A DNA stretch of 17,020 nucleotides from Rhizobium sp. Q54 (lineage in GTDB: Bacteria > Pseudomonadota > Alphaproteobacteria > Rhizobiales > Beijerinckiaceae). The notes under the pieces were generated by a model. It worked only from the letters and a program-made list of their open reading frames with translations, was not told the DNA's origin and did no database searches. Positions 1 to 7,502 of this stretch are shown here, piece after piece (the first letter of the stretch is position 1; each line of letters begins with the position of its first letter). The stretch spans positions 1 to 17,020 of the forward strand of contig CAMDKB010000036.1 of assembly GCA_945901195.1 (NCBI GenBank). The letters are read 5' to 3'. A program made the position numbers and the translations under genes.

Positions 1-228
1 AAGGGCACGCCCGAACATATCGCTGATGTCATGGAAGACTGGTTCAAAAGCCAGGCCTGCGACGGCTTCAACGTCATGCCGCCCTACCTGCCCGGCGCTC
101 TTGATGATTTCGTCGAGTACGTGATCCCCGTGCTGCAGAAGCGGGGACTGTTTCGCACTGAATATGAGGGCAAGACCTTGCGTGACAATTTGGGCCTGAA
201 AAGGCCCGTGAGCCGCTGGGCCAAATAA
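1..228 (+). CDS. Flavin-dependent monooxygenase, NtaA/SnaA/DszA family (3' end only)
   Basis: The reading frame is open from the first base and stops with TAA at 226-228, so only about 75 C-terminal residues are present. They read GTPEHIADVMEDWF, then GFNVMPPYLPG, a DFVEYVIPVLQKRGLF stretch and RTEYEGKTLRDNLGL. This is the characteristic tail of the nitrilotriacetate / pristinamycin / dibenzothiophene-sulfone monooxygenase branch of the luciferase-like (LLM) superfamily. Known members use FMNH2 supplied by a separate reductase and O2 to oxidise amino-polycarboxylates, sulfones or similar compounds in the cytoplasm. The substrate cannot be told from the tail and no flavin reductase is visible here. 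The gene converges on the MgtC-like gene, with 43 bp between the stops. Family assignment is solid; function is open. Confidence 0.85.
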   Translation, partial: KGTPEHIADVMEDWFKSQACDGFNVMPPYLPGALDDFVEYVIPVLQKRGLFRTEYEGKTLRDNLGLKRPVSRWAK

Positions 229-238
229 CTTTGGCTTC

Positions 239-255
239 AGCAAGAAACGCTTGCT
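239..255. terminator. Small hairpin between convergent genes
   Basis: AGCAAG (239-244) and CTTGCT (250-255) form a 6-bp perfect stem with a 5-nt loop, followed by TT on the + strand. It sits between the convergent stops at 228 and 272, where a terminator is expected. The stem is short, A/T-containing and lacks a real U-tract, so the call is weak. Confidence 0.3.
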
Positions 256-271
256 TTGACGATACTGCACG

Positions 272-766
272 TCACGGGCTGTTATTCGAGCCCTCGTTAT
301 TCGCGCCTTCGTTCTCCGGGCCGAGTTTTCCATAGAGCGCGCGATCGAGACGCAGACCTATTGTGAGCACAACGAACACGGCCAGTGAGGCAAGCGCAGC
401 GAGGCTCCACGCGCCGATACCGCAGGCGATTCCCAACGAGGCCGTCACCCAGATCGATGCGGCTGTGGTGACATACTGGATGCGCGGACTGTTCGATCGC
501 CCGGTTTCGCCGCGCAAGATCACGCCCGCGCCCAGAAAGCCGATCCCGCCAATGACGCCCTGAATAATCCGGCTCGCATTGGCTGGATCTGCTCCGCCTA
601 TGCCAAAACGTGTCCCGGACAACGTGACGACCGCAGCGCCCAACGCGACCAGCGCGTGAACGCGCACGCCTGTCGGCTTGCCGTACATGTCCCGGTTCAA
701 GCCAATCAGTCCGCCTGCCACGATTGCCGCTGCGATACGCAGGAATTGTTGTAGAAAATCATCCAT
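272..766 (-). CDS. MgtC/SapB family membrane protein
   Basis: A 164-residue protein starting at the ATG 766-764, chosen because MDDFLQQFLRIAAAIVAGG is the usual MgtC-type N-terminus and a purine-rich GGAAGG ribosome site lies just upstream on the minus strand. A longer in-frame reading back to 1069 adds arginine-rich sequence unlike the family and overlaps the divergent gene. Visible family features are GGLIGLNRD (about residues 18-26), the HALVALGAAVVTLSG segment, GGIGFLGAGVIL, and a C-terminal hydrophobic pair, giving about four to five membrane helices. MgtC-like proteins are inner-membrane proteins linked to low-magnesium or acid adaptation and to modulation of F1Fo ATPase; the role of short chromosomal homologues is often unknown. 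The tail is a polar Asn/Glu/Gly-rich stretch encoded by a 15-bp tandem repeat. The gene looks unrelated to the catabolic genes around it. Confidence 0.85.
   Translation of the reverse strand: MDDFLQQFLRIAAAIVAGGLIGLNRDMYGKPTGVRVHALVALGAAVVTLSGTRFGIGGADPANASRIIQGVIGGIGFLGAGVILRGETGRSNSPRIQYVTTAASIWVTASLGIACGIGAWSLAALASLAVFVVLTIGLRLDRALYGKLGPENEGANNEGSNNSP
284..313. repeat. Two-copy 15-bp coding tandem repeat in the MgtC-like tail
   Basis: Units 284-298 (ATTCGAGCCCTCGTT) and 299-313 (ATTCGCGCCTTCGTT) match at 13 of 15 positions. On the minus strand they encode the repeated NEGxN motif at the C-terminus of the MgtC-like protein. This looks like a short in-frame duplication that lengthens a polar tail beyond the last membrane helix. 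Confidence 0.7.
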
Positions 767-945
767 TGCAAGTGTTCCTTCCCATGGCCGATTATTCAAA
801 CATATAGATTTCCTGAGCCGGTGCAGCAATTGGCCCTCAAGGACCGGGCCTGGCGGCGGGACGAAAACCAGATTTTTGTTGCGCTCAAGCGTGGCGTCCT
901 TTCCCCTCGCCATGCTAGGATGAAAAAAAAGCAACGGGAGAGAAC

Positions 946-1959
946 ATGCGCCTTGGAATCTGGACCCCCGCGCCGCAAAGCATCCGGCCTGACCCCAGCG
1001 TGCGCCCGCTGTTCGAATCGCTGACAAAGCATGGCGGCGGCGTCGACCAAAGCTATCTCTATGCGGCAAAGGTGTTGCAACGCGCAGAGCAGCTCGGCTT
1101 TGATATAACGCTCATCGCCCAGCGCTGGCTTGGCCCTGATCTCGATTCCTGGATTTTTGCGACGGCGCTGGCGACGCAGACAAAGACCATGGAAATCATG
1201 GCCGCTGCCCATCCCGGTATTATAGATCCGATTACGGCAGCGAAATTCGGCGCATCGATTGATCGCATCAGCGGTGGGCGCTTTGTCATCAATGTAGTCA
1301 ACGGCCGCCGCCAGCGCGAGACGGAAGTTTTCGGCCACTGGATCGGCCACGAAGGCCCGCGCTATCGTCGCATGCATGAATTTGTGAAGGTGATGAAAGG
1401 CCTTTGGACGCAGGACGATTTCAGCTTCAATGGCGAATATTACAAGGTCGATCACGGCACAGTGCCGACCAAATCGGTGCGCGATCCCCATCCGCCCTTC
1501 TACGCCGCCAGCCGGTTCGATGACGGCATGGCCGTGGTCTCGCAGGAATGCGACATGTGGTTTGTCAATTACGAGGCGGATTTCCGAAAGTACGAAAGCA
1601 ATCTGAAAATGATCGAGAGCGAGCGTGGCTTGATGGACGCGCGCGTCCGCACGCTAGGACGCAAGATGCAATATGGCGTCACATCACTGGTGGTGATTGC
1701 CGATACCGACGCAGAAGCCGAAGCCAAGGCCGACGAATATCGCAACAGCATTCTCGCTGATCCCTTTTATACCGTCGGCATGGCCGGCATCGGCGGCGCG
1801 CTCATCGGCACACCCAAAACAATTATCGAACGCATGCGCCGCTATCAGGCGCTGGGGATCGATTTGTTCATGCTACATTTTGATCCCATGCACGAGGGGC
1901 TGGAGGTTTTTGCCGAACGTGTGCTGCCGGAATTGGGGCCGGTGGGGCGGGTGCATTAG
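946..1959 (+). CDS. LLM-class flavin-dependent oxidoreductase (SsuD/SfnG-like)
   Basis: A complete 337-residue luciferase-like (TIM-barrel) protein with a GGGAGAG ribosome site just before the ATG. Recognisable family segments are MRLGIWTPAP at the N-terminus, HPGIIDPITAAKFGASIDRISGGRF (about residues 85-109), INVVNG, the YRRMHEFVKVMKGLW helix, GEYYKVD, and a C-terminal GTPKTIIERM plus FDPMHEGLEVFAERVLPEL. The layout resembles alkanesulfonate and dimethylsulfone monooxygenases, which use FMNH2 from a partner reductase and O2 to cleave C-S bonds. Sulfur chemistry is only an analogy: other members act on unrelated substrates. It is divergent from the MgtC-like gene across 179 bp, where TGCTAGGAT (913-921) resembles an extended -10 without a convincing -35. 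It lies near a second LLM gene at the window start, but the MgtC-like gene between them means they are not one operon. Confidence 0.85.
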   Translation: MRLGIWTPAPQSIRPDPSVRPLFESLTKHGGGVDQSYLYAAKVLQRAEQLGFDITLIAQRWLGPDLDSWIFATALATQTKTMEIMAAAHPGIIDPITAAKFGASIDRISGGRFVINVVNGRRQRETEVFGHWIGHEGPRYRRMHEFVKVMKGLWTQDDFSFNGEYYKVDHGTVPTKSVRDPHPPFYAASRFDDGMAVVSQECDMWFVNYEADFRKYESNLKMIESERGLMDARVRTLGRKMQYGVTSLVVIADTDAEAEAKADEYRNSILADPFYTVGMAGIGGALIGTPKTIIERMRRYQALGIDLFMLHFDPMHEGLEVFAERVLPELGPVGRVH

Positions 1960-1988
1960 AGGAAGGACGCTGCGGCGCTTTACTTCAT

Positions 1989-2009
1989 TTCTCCCCTGAA
2001 CGGGGAGAA
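1989..2009. terminator. 8-bp stem-loop between convergent genes
   Basis: TTCTCCCC (1989-1996) pairs perfectly with GGGGAGAA (2002-2009) around a 5-nt TGAAC loop. It lies between the stop of the LLM oxidoreductase (1959) and the stop of the minus-strand oxidase (2016), so it could terminate both. Neither side has a long U-tract, so it may need Rho or only protect 3' ends. Confidence 0.45.
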
Positions 2010-2015
2010 TCTCCC

Positions 2016-3191
2016 TCACCCCCGCCACACGCATCCTGCATCAATCTCCTCCACCCTTTGCACTCCGATATAGGCCATCGTCCGCTTCATCTCCTCTTTC
2101 AGCAATTCGAAGGCGCGCAGCGCGCCCGCTTCCCCTCCCACAGCCGTGCCATAGAGGGTCGCGCGGCCTGTCAGCACAGCGTCGGCGCCGAGCGCCAGAC
2201 ATTTGACGATATCGCTACCGCGCCGGACGCCGCTGTCGATGATGATCTGCATTTTGCCATCGACGGCTTTCACGATCTGCGGCAGCACCTCGATGGTGGC
2301 AGGGGCGCTGTCCATGTTTCGGCCGCCGTGGTTGGAGACCACAATGCCATCGACGCCATGCTCGATGGCTTTTTGTGCATCATCGGGCCGTACAATGCCC
2401 TTGATGAGCAGCTTGCCTGGAAAAATATCCCGTAACCGGTCCACATCGTCCCAGCCAACCCTGTCCGCGCGTTTGGCGGCGACGCCATGGGTCTTCTTCT
2501 GCTCGGCCACATTGCCGGTGATCTTGGTCTGATAGCCCGGCGGGTAGTTCACATGCTTGGGCATGCCGCCGTTCATCATGTATCTGCCCATAACGCCAGC
2601 AAGCCAGGCAGGATGCAGCAACATGTCCACGACGCTGCGCGTGTTCAGTACGTAAGGCGTTGCAAAGCCGTTGCGCAGATTGTGCTCGCGGTTTGCGCCG
2701 TGGCCGATATCGACAGTCCAGATCAGCGCTTCAAAGCCGTTGCGCGCGGCGCGTTTCACCAGTTCGTCGGAAAGATGTTTTTCACGCCACATGTAGAGCT
2801 GCATCCACAAGCGGCCACCCGCCTCATTGGCGAGCTTTTCCATGGGCGTGTTGGAGCCGGTGGCGAGCGTGAAAGGTACGCCAGCCTTCGCGGCGGCTTT
2901 GGCGAGTTCGAATTCGCCTTCGTACCAGGCGAGCCCTGCCGTGCCGGTGGGCGCGACGGCCATCGGCATGGCCGCGTGTTTGCCGAGCACGGTCGCATCG
3001 AGCTTCACATCAGAAATATCAACGACGGTCTTGTTGAGCAGCTTGATGTCTTCAAAGGCCCTGCGATTGTTGCCCAGCGAGAGCATGTCCTCGGTGCCCT
3101 TGTCGATATAGTCGAACACGCCCTTGGGCAGCCGGCGCTGCGCTTCCAGCCTGAGGTCGGAGATATTGTAGCAGCTGTCGAGCCGGCTCAT
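2016..3191 (-). CDS. FMN-dependent alpha-hydroxy-acid oxidase/dehydrogenase
   Basis: A 391-residue full-length member of the glycolate oxidase / L-lactate / mandelate dehydrogenase family. It oxidises the alpha carbon of an L-2-hydroxy acid to a 2-keto acid by hydride transfer to FMN. Visible active-site elements are Tyr29 in the FDYIDKG stretch, the MAVAPTG FMN segment (77-83), Gln131-Tyr133, Thr159-Asp161, Lys264 in LLIKGIV, the SNHGGR box (286-291) with catalytic base His288 and Arg291, and the phosphate-binding IDSGVRRG and LTGRATLYG segments. The stretch after TVD reads IGHGANREHNLRN, whereas many relatives have a proline-containing loop there, so substrate preference may differ. There is no clear signal peptide. 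Its ATG has AGGGA 8 nt upstream. It is divergent from the Bug-crotonase-ligase run across 162 bp, possibly sharing its control, and would fit oxidation of a hydroxy-acid intermediate. Confidence 0.92.
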   Translation of the reverse strand: MSRLDSCYNISDLRLEAQRRLPKGVFDYIDKGTEDMLSLGNNRRAFEDIKLLNKTVVDISDVKLDATVLGKHAAMPMAVAPTGTAGLAWYEGEFELAKAAAKAGVPFTLATGSNTPMEKLANEAGGRLWMQLYMWREKHLSDELVKRAARNGFEALIWTVDIGHGANREHNLRNGFATPYVLNTRSVVDMLLHPAWLAGVMGRYMMNGGMPKHVNYPPGYQTKITGNVAEQKKTHGVAAKRADRVGWDDVDRLRDIFPGKLLIKGIVRPDDAQKAIEHGVDGIVVSNHGGRNMDSAPATIEVLPQIVKAVDGKMQIIIDSGVRRGSDIVKCLALGADAVLTGRATLYGTAVGGEAGALRAFELLKEEMKRTMAYIGVQRVEEIDAGCVWRG

Positions 3192-3353
3192 GTGCGTTTC
3201 CCTGTTCTGGCCGGCAGCGCGGCCTTGGGCTGACGTTAATGTGAGCGGTCGGGCGCGTCCAGCGGTTGCGGCTCTTTATGTGGGGGCTCTTGCCTTGCGG
3301 CAGATTACATTCGATGAAAGGGAGAGGACGGTCGTTGTCGGGAGGATCGAGTG

Positions 3354-4349
3354 ATGGGTTTATTGAGAGCCAGGCACGGGCTGCATGCCGCCGCCGGGGC
3401 GGTCATGTCGGTGCTGCTGAATGCGTCGTTGATGGGCTCGGCCCTGGCGCAGAATTTTCCCGAACGAGCGCTCCGTCTTATCATACCGTTTCCTGCCGGT
3501 GGGGGAACGGACCTTATTGCGCGGGTGCTGGGGCAGGGTCTTTCGGGTGAGATTGGCCAGCCTGTCATCATCGATAACAGGCCGGGCGCAGGCACGATCA
3601 TCGGCACGGATGCTGAAGCCAAGGCGCCGCCCGATGGCTACACTCTGGTCGTCGCCACTTTTGCCAATGCGGCAAACCCGGGCCTCAAGGCGAAACTGCC
3701 CTATGATCCGGAGAAGGCGTTTGCGCCCGTGATCTTGCTGGCGCGCTCGCCCAACGTGCTTGTGGTGCGCAAGGAAAGCCCGGTCAAGACGGTTGCCGAC
3801 CTGATCGCCAGCGCGAAGGCAAAACCGGGCGCTTTGAATTATGCCTCTCAGGGCATTGGCACTTCAGCTCATCTGGCAGGCGAATTGTTCGAGAGCCTTG
3901 CGGGCGCAGATATAACGCACGTGCCCTATCGCGGCGCCTCGCAGGCGCTGAACGATCTCATCAGCGGCCAGGTCGACATGATGTTCGCAACAGCGGCGGC
4001 CGTGAGTTCCTTTCTCGAAGCGGGCAATCTGCGCGCGCTCGGCGTGACGACGGCCCAGCGTTCGCCAACACAAAAGGATATTCCCACGATTGCGGAGGCG
4101 GGCGTGCCCGGCTATGCGGCGGAAAGCTGGTATGGAATTTATGCTCCCGCTGGAACACCGCGCGCGATTATCGACCGGCTCAACAGCGTGATCAACAAAG
4201 TTTTGCAGTCACAGGATTTTCGCAAGCGTACCGAGCCGGAGGGCCTCGTGATCGCGGGCGGTGCGCCGGAGGCTCTCGACACCTATTTCAAGGGTGAAAT
4301 GATCAGATGGAAAAAAGCCATTGCCGATGCCGGCATCAAGCCGGACTGA
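3354..4349 (+). CDS. Bug-family tripartite tricarboxylate transporter substrate-binding protein
   Basis: A 331-residue secreted binding protein. I chose ATG 3354 over the in-frame GTG 3351 because GGAGGA (3341-3346) sits 7 nt from the ATG. Residues 1-32 are a signal peptide (basic start, hydrophobic core, GSALA before QN), so the mature protein is periplasmic. Family marks are IIPFPAGGGTD (about 43-53), DNRPGAG, DGYTL, YASQGIGTSAHLAGE, HVPYRGASQALNDLISGQVDMMF and a C-terminal IADAGIKPD. Bug proteins bind carboxylates such as succinate, citrate, aromatic acids or amides and deliver them to TctA/TctB, which are not adjacent here. It leads a probable operon with the crotonase 12 bp downstream, suggesting its ligand is then activated and degraded by the following enzymes. 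Confidence 0.93.
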   Translation: MGLLRARHGLHAAAGAVMSVLLNASLMGSALAQNFPERALRLIIPFPAGGGTDLIARVLGQGLSGEIGQPVIIDNRPGAGTIIGTDAEAKAPPDGYTLVVATFANAANPGLKAKLPYDPEKAFAPVILLARSPNVLVVRKESPVKTVADLIASAKAKPGALNYASQGIGTSAHLAGELFESLAGADITHVPYRGASQALNDLISGQVDMMFATAAAVSSFLEAGNLRALGVTTAQRSPTQKDIPTIAEAGVPGYAAESWYGIYAPAGTPRAIIDRLNSVINKVLQSQDFRKRTEPEGLVIAGGAPEALDTYFKGEMIRWKKAIADAGIKPD

Positions 4350-4361
4350 AAGGATAGACCC

Positions 4362-5177
4362 ATGCAAGACGGGCATTTGGAAGAAAGACTGATCGAACTT
4401 AATGTCGCTGCGGGCGTGGCCACGATCCATCTCAATCGTCCTGACAGACGCAACGCCATGAACGACGCCATGCGCGCGCAATTCATCGAGGCGCTGGAAC
4501 ACGTCAATGGAGAGAAAAGCATTCGCGCGCTTGTGCTGACAGGCAATGGCAAGGGCTTCTGCTCGGGCGGCGATATCGGCGGTATGGAAAAGCGTCTGCA
4601 CGAGCCGGCAGGCGAAGTCGCCTATAACGGCTGGCGCCGCATGTTGAAGGTGCATGACGCCGCCGCGCTTTTGTTCAAGATGCCCAAGCCGACGATTGCC
4701 GCGGTGAATGGTTCAGCGGCGGGTCTTGGCGCGGACACGGCACTCGCCTGCGATTTTGTCGTCGCCAGCGAGGCGGCAAGCTTCACCTGGTCCTATATCC
4801 ATCGCGGGCTTATTCCCGATGGCGGCGGCATGTATTTCCTGCCGCGACGGGTCGGACTGCCCAAGGCAAAGGAATTGATCTACGGCGGTGGAACGATTGA
4901 TGCGGCGGAAGCCAAGCGCATTGGCATAGCGGACCGCGTTTCTCCCGCTGAAACCTTGCTTGCCGATGCGCAGGCCTGGGCTGCGGACCTTGCCACGCGC
5001 TCGCCAACCGCTTTTGCGCTCAGCAAATCCATCCTCGACCAGAGCTTCGAAATGTCAGCCGATCAGGTTTTCGATCAGGGCGCGAAGGCACAAGGCATAT
5101 GTTACACGAGCACCGAACATCGCGACAGCGTGACGGACTTCCTTCGCAAAAGCGCGGAACGCGCGGCGAGGAAGTAG
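4362..5177 (+). CDS. Crotonase-family enoyl-CoA hydratase/isomerase
   Basis: A 271-residue crotonase-fold protein with an AAAGGA ribosome site. The N-terminal strand HLNRPDRRNAM, the oxyanion-hole segment GFCSGGD (65-71), VNGSAAGLGADTALACDF (115-132) and GLIPDGGGMYFLPR (149-162) identify the family. By hand alignment to rat mitochondrial enoyl-CoA hydratase, catalytic Glu144 corresponds to Asp125 and Glu164 to Tyr145, so the classical two-glutamate hydratase pair is missing. The IPD motif (Asp153) resembles PaaG-type isomerases and other crotonases whose acidic residue lies there. It is therefore more likely an isomerase, a specialised hydratase or a ring-modifying acyl-CoA enzyme than a plain beta-oxidation hydratase. 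It lies between a carboxylate-binding protein and an acyl-CoA ligase, probably in one transcription unit, so its substrate is probably the CoA ester that ligase makes. Confidence 0.9.
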   Translation: MQDGHLEERLIELNVAAGVATIHLNRPDRRNAMNDAMRAQFIEALEHVNGEKSIRALVLTGNGKGFCSGGDIGGMEKRLHEPAGEVAYNGWRRMLKVHDAAALLFKMPKPTIAAVNGSAAGLGADTALACDFVVASEAASFTWSYIHRGLIPDGGGMYFLPRRVGLPKAKELIYGGGTIDAAEAKRIGIADRVSPAETLLADAQAWAADLATRSPTAFALSKSILDQSFEMSADQVFDQGAKAQGICYTSTEHRDSVTDFLRKSAERAARK

Positions 5178-5200
5178 CAACGCGGTCTTCAAGTCAACAC

Positions 5201-5230
5201 ACATCCCGGCCCGCCAAGCGCAGAGCCGGG
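5201..5230. repeat. Inverted repeat in the crotonase-ligase gap
   Basis: ATCCCGGC (5201-5208) and GCCGGGAT (5223-5230) are perfect 8-bp arms around 14 nt. No U-tract follows, so it is a poor intrinsic terminator. From memory, similar ATCCCGGC...GCCGGGAT palindromes are scattered in intergenic DNA of Hyphomicrobiales genomes, so this may be a dispersed element or an attenuating or mRNA-processing hairpin inside the operon. Confidence 0.45.
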
Positions 5231-5306
5231 ATCGCCTGATCAGAGATCAAACGTTCCCTGATAAATTGCTGCGCGATATTTCAAGAGACCTTCAGGATAG
5301 TTTCCG

Positions 5307-7394
5307 ATGAGCCCCATCACCCGGTTGATGAAGCCGCGCAGTGTCGCCGTCATCGGCGCATCCACTGACGCGAGCAAAACCGCAGGACGACCTGTCGCCT
5401 ATCTGCGCAAACATGGTTTTGAAGGGGCTGTATATCCGGTTAATCCACGCGCGCAGGATATTGACGGCATCAAATGCTATGCGGATATTGCCTCTCTTCC
5501 CGGCACGCCAGATGTTGCGATTGTCCTCCTGGGCGCTGCAAGGGCGCATCTGGCCGTGCGAGAGCTCAGCGCGCGTGGCACGCCAGCGGCCATCATCATT
5601 GCCAGCGGTTACGCCGAAACGGGCGAAGAGGGTGCGCGCCGCCAACAGGAATTGAAAGAGGCTGCCGGTTCCATGCGCCTGTTGGGCCCCAACACCATCG
5701 GCCTCGTCAACCTGCCGGACCGGATAATTTTCTCTGCCAGCGGCGCACTGGAGATGGATCATTTTCCCGTTGGTAACATTGGGTTTGTTTCGCAGAGCGG
5801 CGGCATACTCGGCGCATTGCTGTCGCGCGCAGCTGCGCGTGGCATCGGCATGTCGAGCCTTGTGTCGACCAGCAACGAAGTCGATCTGGATCTGTGTGAC
5901 TTCATCGATTATCTCGCGGACGATGAAGCAACGCGCGTGATCGCACTTTATGTGGAAAGCATCCGTAACGCGCAGACGTTTCGTGCTGCAGTCGCAAAGG
6001 CTTCGCGCGCAGGAAAGCCAGTTGTCGCCTACAAGATAGGAAAATCGGAAGCCGGCGCGCTGGCCGCTGTCTCGCACACAGGCGCGCTGGCGGGCGCAGA
6101 CAGCATGTATGATGCGCTGTTTCGCCAGACCGGCGTGATCCGTGCACAAACCTTCGGCGATCTTCTCGATATTCCGCTGGCGTTATCCACGGGGCGCAAG
6201 CTGCAAGGTCAGCGTGTCGCCGTCATCACGTCGACAGGCGGGGCGGGCACGCTCGTCTCCGATAGCCTGGGAATGGCGGGTTTCCAGACGCCGCCGCCTG
6301 ACGAGCCGACCGCCGCGCGATTGCGCGCCTTGCAGAAGGGCGAGGAAGCCACGCTTGATCGCAACCCCATTGACGTCACGCTTGCAGGCCTGCAGCCAGA
6401 GCTTCTTTCCGGTGCGATTTCAGCTCTGCTCGATAGCCCCACCTATGATGCTCTGGTGGTGATCGTGGGATCATCCGGCATTGCGCAGCCCAAACTGATG
6501 GCGGACGCGATGTCCGGTTGCCTGCAGTCGAGCCACAAACCTGTCATCGCCTACATCAGCCCACATGCGCCGGAAGCCGCAGCGATTCTCACGCAAAATG
6601 GAGTGCCAGCCTTTGCCGCGCCCGAAAGCTGCGCGGCTGCGCTCGAAGGCATGCACCGTGCTGCGCAGGCGCTTGCGCCAGTGCGTTCGCCAGAAGTCAG
6701 CGATGTTATTGACACCAGTGACATCCCCACGGGCTCGCTGGATGAAGCACAGGCGAAGACGCTGTTCGCGCGGTTTGGAATTTCGGGTGTTCGCGAACGT
6801 ATCGTCGCGGGTGCGGCGGAAGCCGAACTGGCTGCGCGTGATCTTGGCGGACGCGTCGTGCTGAAAATCCTGTCCTCTGTAATCACCCACAAGAGCGACA
6901 TCGGCGGCGTGGCTGTCGGCCTGACTGCAGAGACAATCGGCGCGCGGCTCAATGAAATGCGCAGCGTCGTCGAAAAAAACACTCATACGGTGCAACAACA
7001 TTTTCTTGTGCAGGAAATGATTGCGGGTGGAATCGAGCTCATTCTGGGGCTCAAGCGCGATCCCTTGGGAACGGCCATCCTTCTGGACATGGGGGGCGTT
7101 GCTGCTGAACTCATGAAAGATACGGTGCTTCGCCTTTTGCCGGCGCAGGGCGGCCTGTCCTGCGCCGAGGCGCTGGACATGGCGCAAGAGTTGAAGGGTT
7201 GGCCGCTGCTGGATGGCTGGCGCGGCAAGCCTAAAGCCGATGTCGAAGCCCTCACGGCCGCCATCAGCGCCTTCTCGAACATGGCCGTGCAAATGGGCCC
7301 GCGCCTGCAGGACGCCGAGATCAATCCGCTTTTCGTCCTGAAAGCAGGAGAGGGCGTGAAGGCCGCAGATGGGATTGCGGTGGTAGGCGAGTGA
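5307..7394 (+). CDS. ADP-forming acyl-CoA synthetase (acetate-CoA ligase family), single chain
   Basis: A 695-residue protein in which the alpha and beta halves of NDP-forming acyl-CoA synthetases are fused. The N-terminal CoA-binding Rossmann domain starts with SVAVIGAST (12-20) and includes YPVNPR, IIASGYAETGEEG, LLGPNTIGLVN and FVSQSGGILGA. The ligase-CoA region holds SHTGALAGAD with the expected phospho-histidine His257, followed by a second flavodoxin-like domain (VITSTGGAG, 307-314; NPIDVT, 353-358). A C-terminal ATP-grasp domain (about 478-695) shows VVLKILSS with Lys520, THKSDIGGV (528-536), VQEMIAGGIE and DAEINPL (669-675). It makes an acyl-CoA from a carboxylate, ATP and CoA, yielding ADP and phosphate. 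The start is supported by AGGA 9 nt upstream. Position after a Bug protein and a crotonase suggests it activates an imported acid; the acid is unknown. Confidence 0.93.
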   Translation: MSPITRLMKPRSVAVIGASTDASKTAGRPVAYLRKHGFEGAVYPVNPRAQDIDGIKCYADIASLPGTPDVAIVLLGAARAHLAVRELSARGTPAAIIIASGYAETGEEGARRQQELKEAAGSMRLLGPNTIGLVNLPDRIIFSASGALEMDHFPVGNIGFVSQSGGILGALLSRAAARGIGMSSLVSTSNEVDLDLCDFIDYLADDEATRVIALYVESIRNAQTFRAAVAKASRAGKPVVAYKIGKSEAGALAAVSHTGALAGADSMYDALFRQTGVIRAQTFGDLLDIPLALSTGRKLQGQRVAVITSTGGAGTLVSDSLGMAGFQTPPPDEPTAARLRALQKGEEATLDRNPIDVTLAGLQPELLSGAISALLDSPTYDALVVIVGSSGIAQPKLMADAMSGCLQSSHKPVIAYISPHAPEAAAILTQNGVPAFAAPESCAAALEGMHRAAQALAPVRSPEVSDVIDTSDIPTGSLDEAQAKTLFARFGISGVRERIVAGAAEAELAARDLGGRVVLKILSSVITHKSDIGGVAVGLTAETIGARLNEMRSVVEKNTHTVQQHFLVQEMIAGGIELILGLKRDPLGTAILLDMGGVAAELMKDTVLRLLPAQGGLSCAEALDMAQELKGWPLLDGWRGKPKADVEALTAAISAFSNMAVQMGPRLQDAEINPLFVLKAGEGVKAADGIAVVGE

Positions 7395-7502
7395 CATCGC
7401 ATTTCGCACGCTGTCAGCTCATACTTCGTCTTGACCCCTGCCGCTCAAGAGCGCAAAAATGCTGGACCAGCCTCGCCCCAAGAACAACAACCGGGAGCCC
7501 CC

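Noticed and set aside
767..1069. In-frame N-terminal extension of the MgtC-like protein
   Set aside because: It is arginine-rich, matches nothing in the family, has no better ribosome site and overlaps the start of the divergent oxidoreductase. ATG 766 has GGAAGG and the correct N-terminus.
796..1491. 231-codon minus-strand open frame
   Set aside because: It lies antisense to the complete LLM oxidoreductase and shows no family motif; such shadows are common in GC-rich DNA.
2487..3233. 248-codon + strand open frame
   Set aside because: It is antisense to the alpha-hydroxy-acid oxidase, whose catalytic residues are all intact, and has no recognisable domain.
6471..7409. 312-codon minus-strand open frame
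   Set aside because: It is antisense to the ATP-grasp half of the acyl-CoA ligase and has His/Arg-rich composition typical of a shadow frame.
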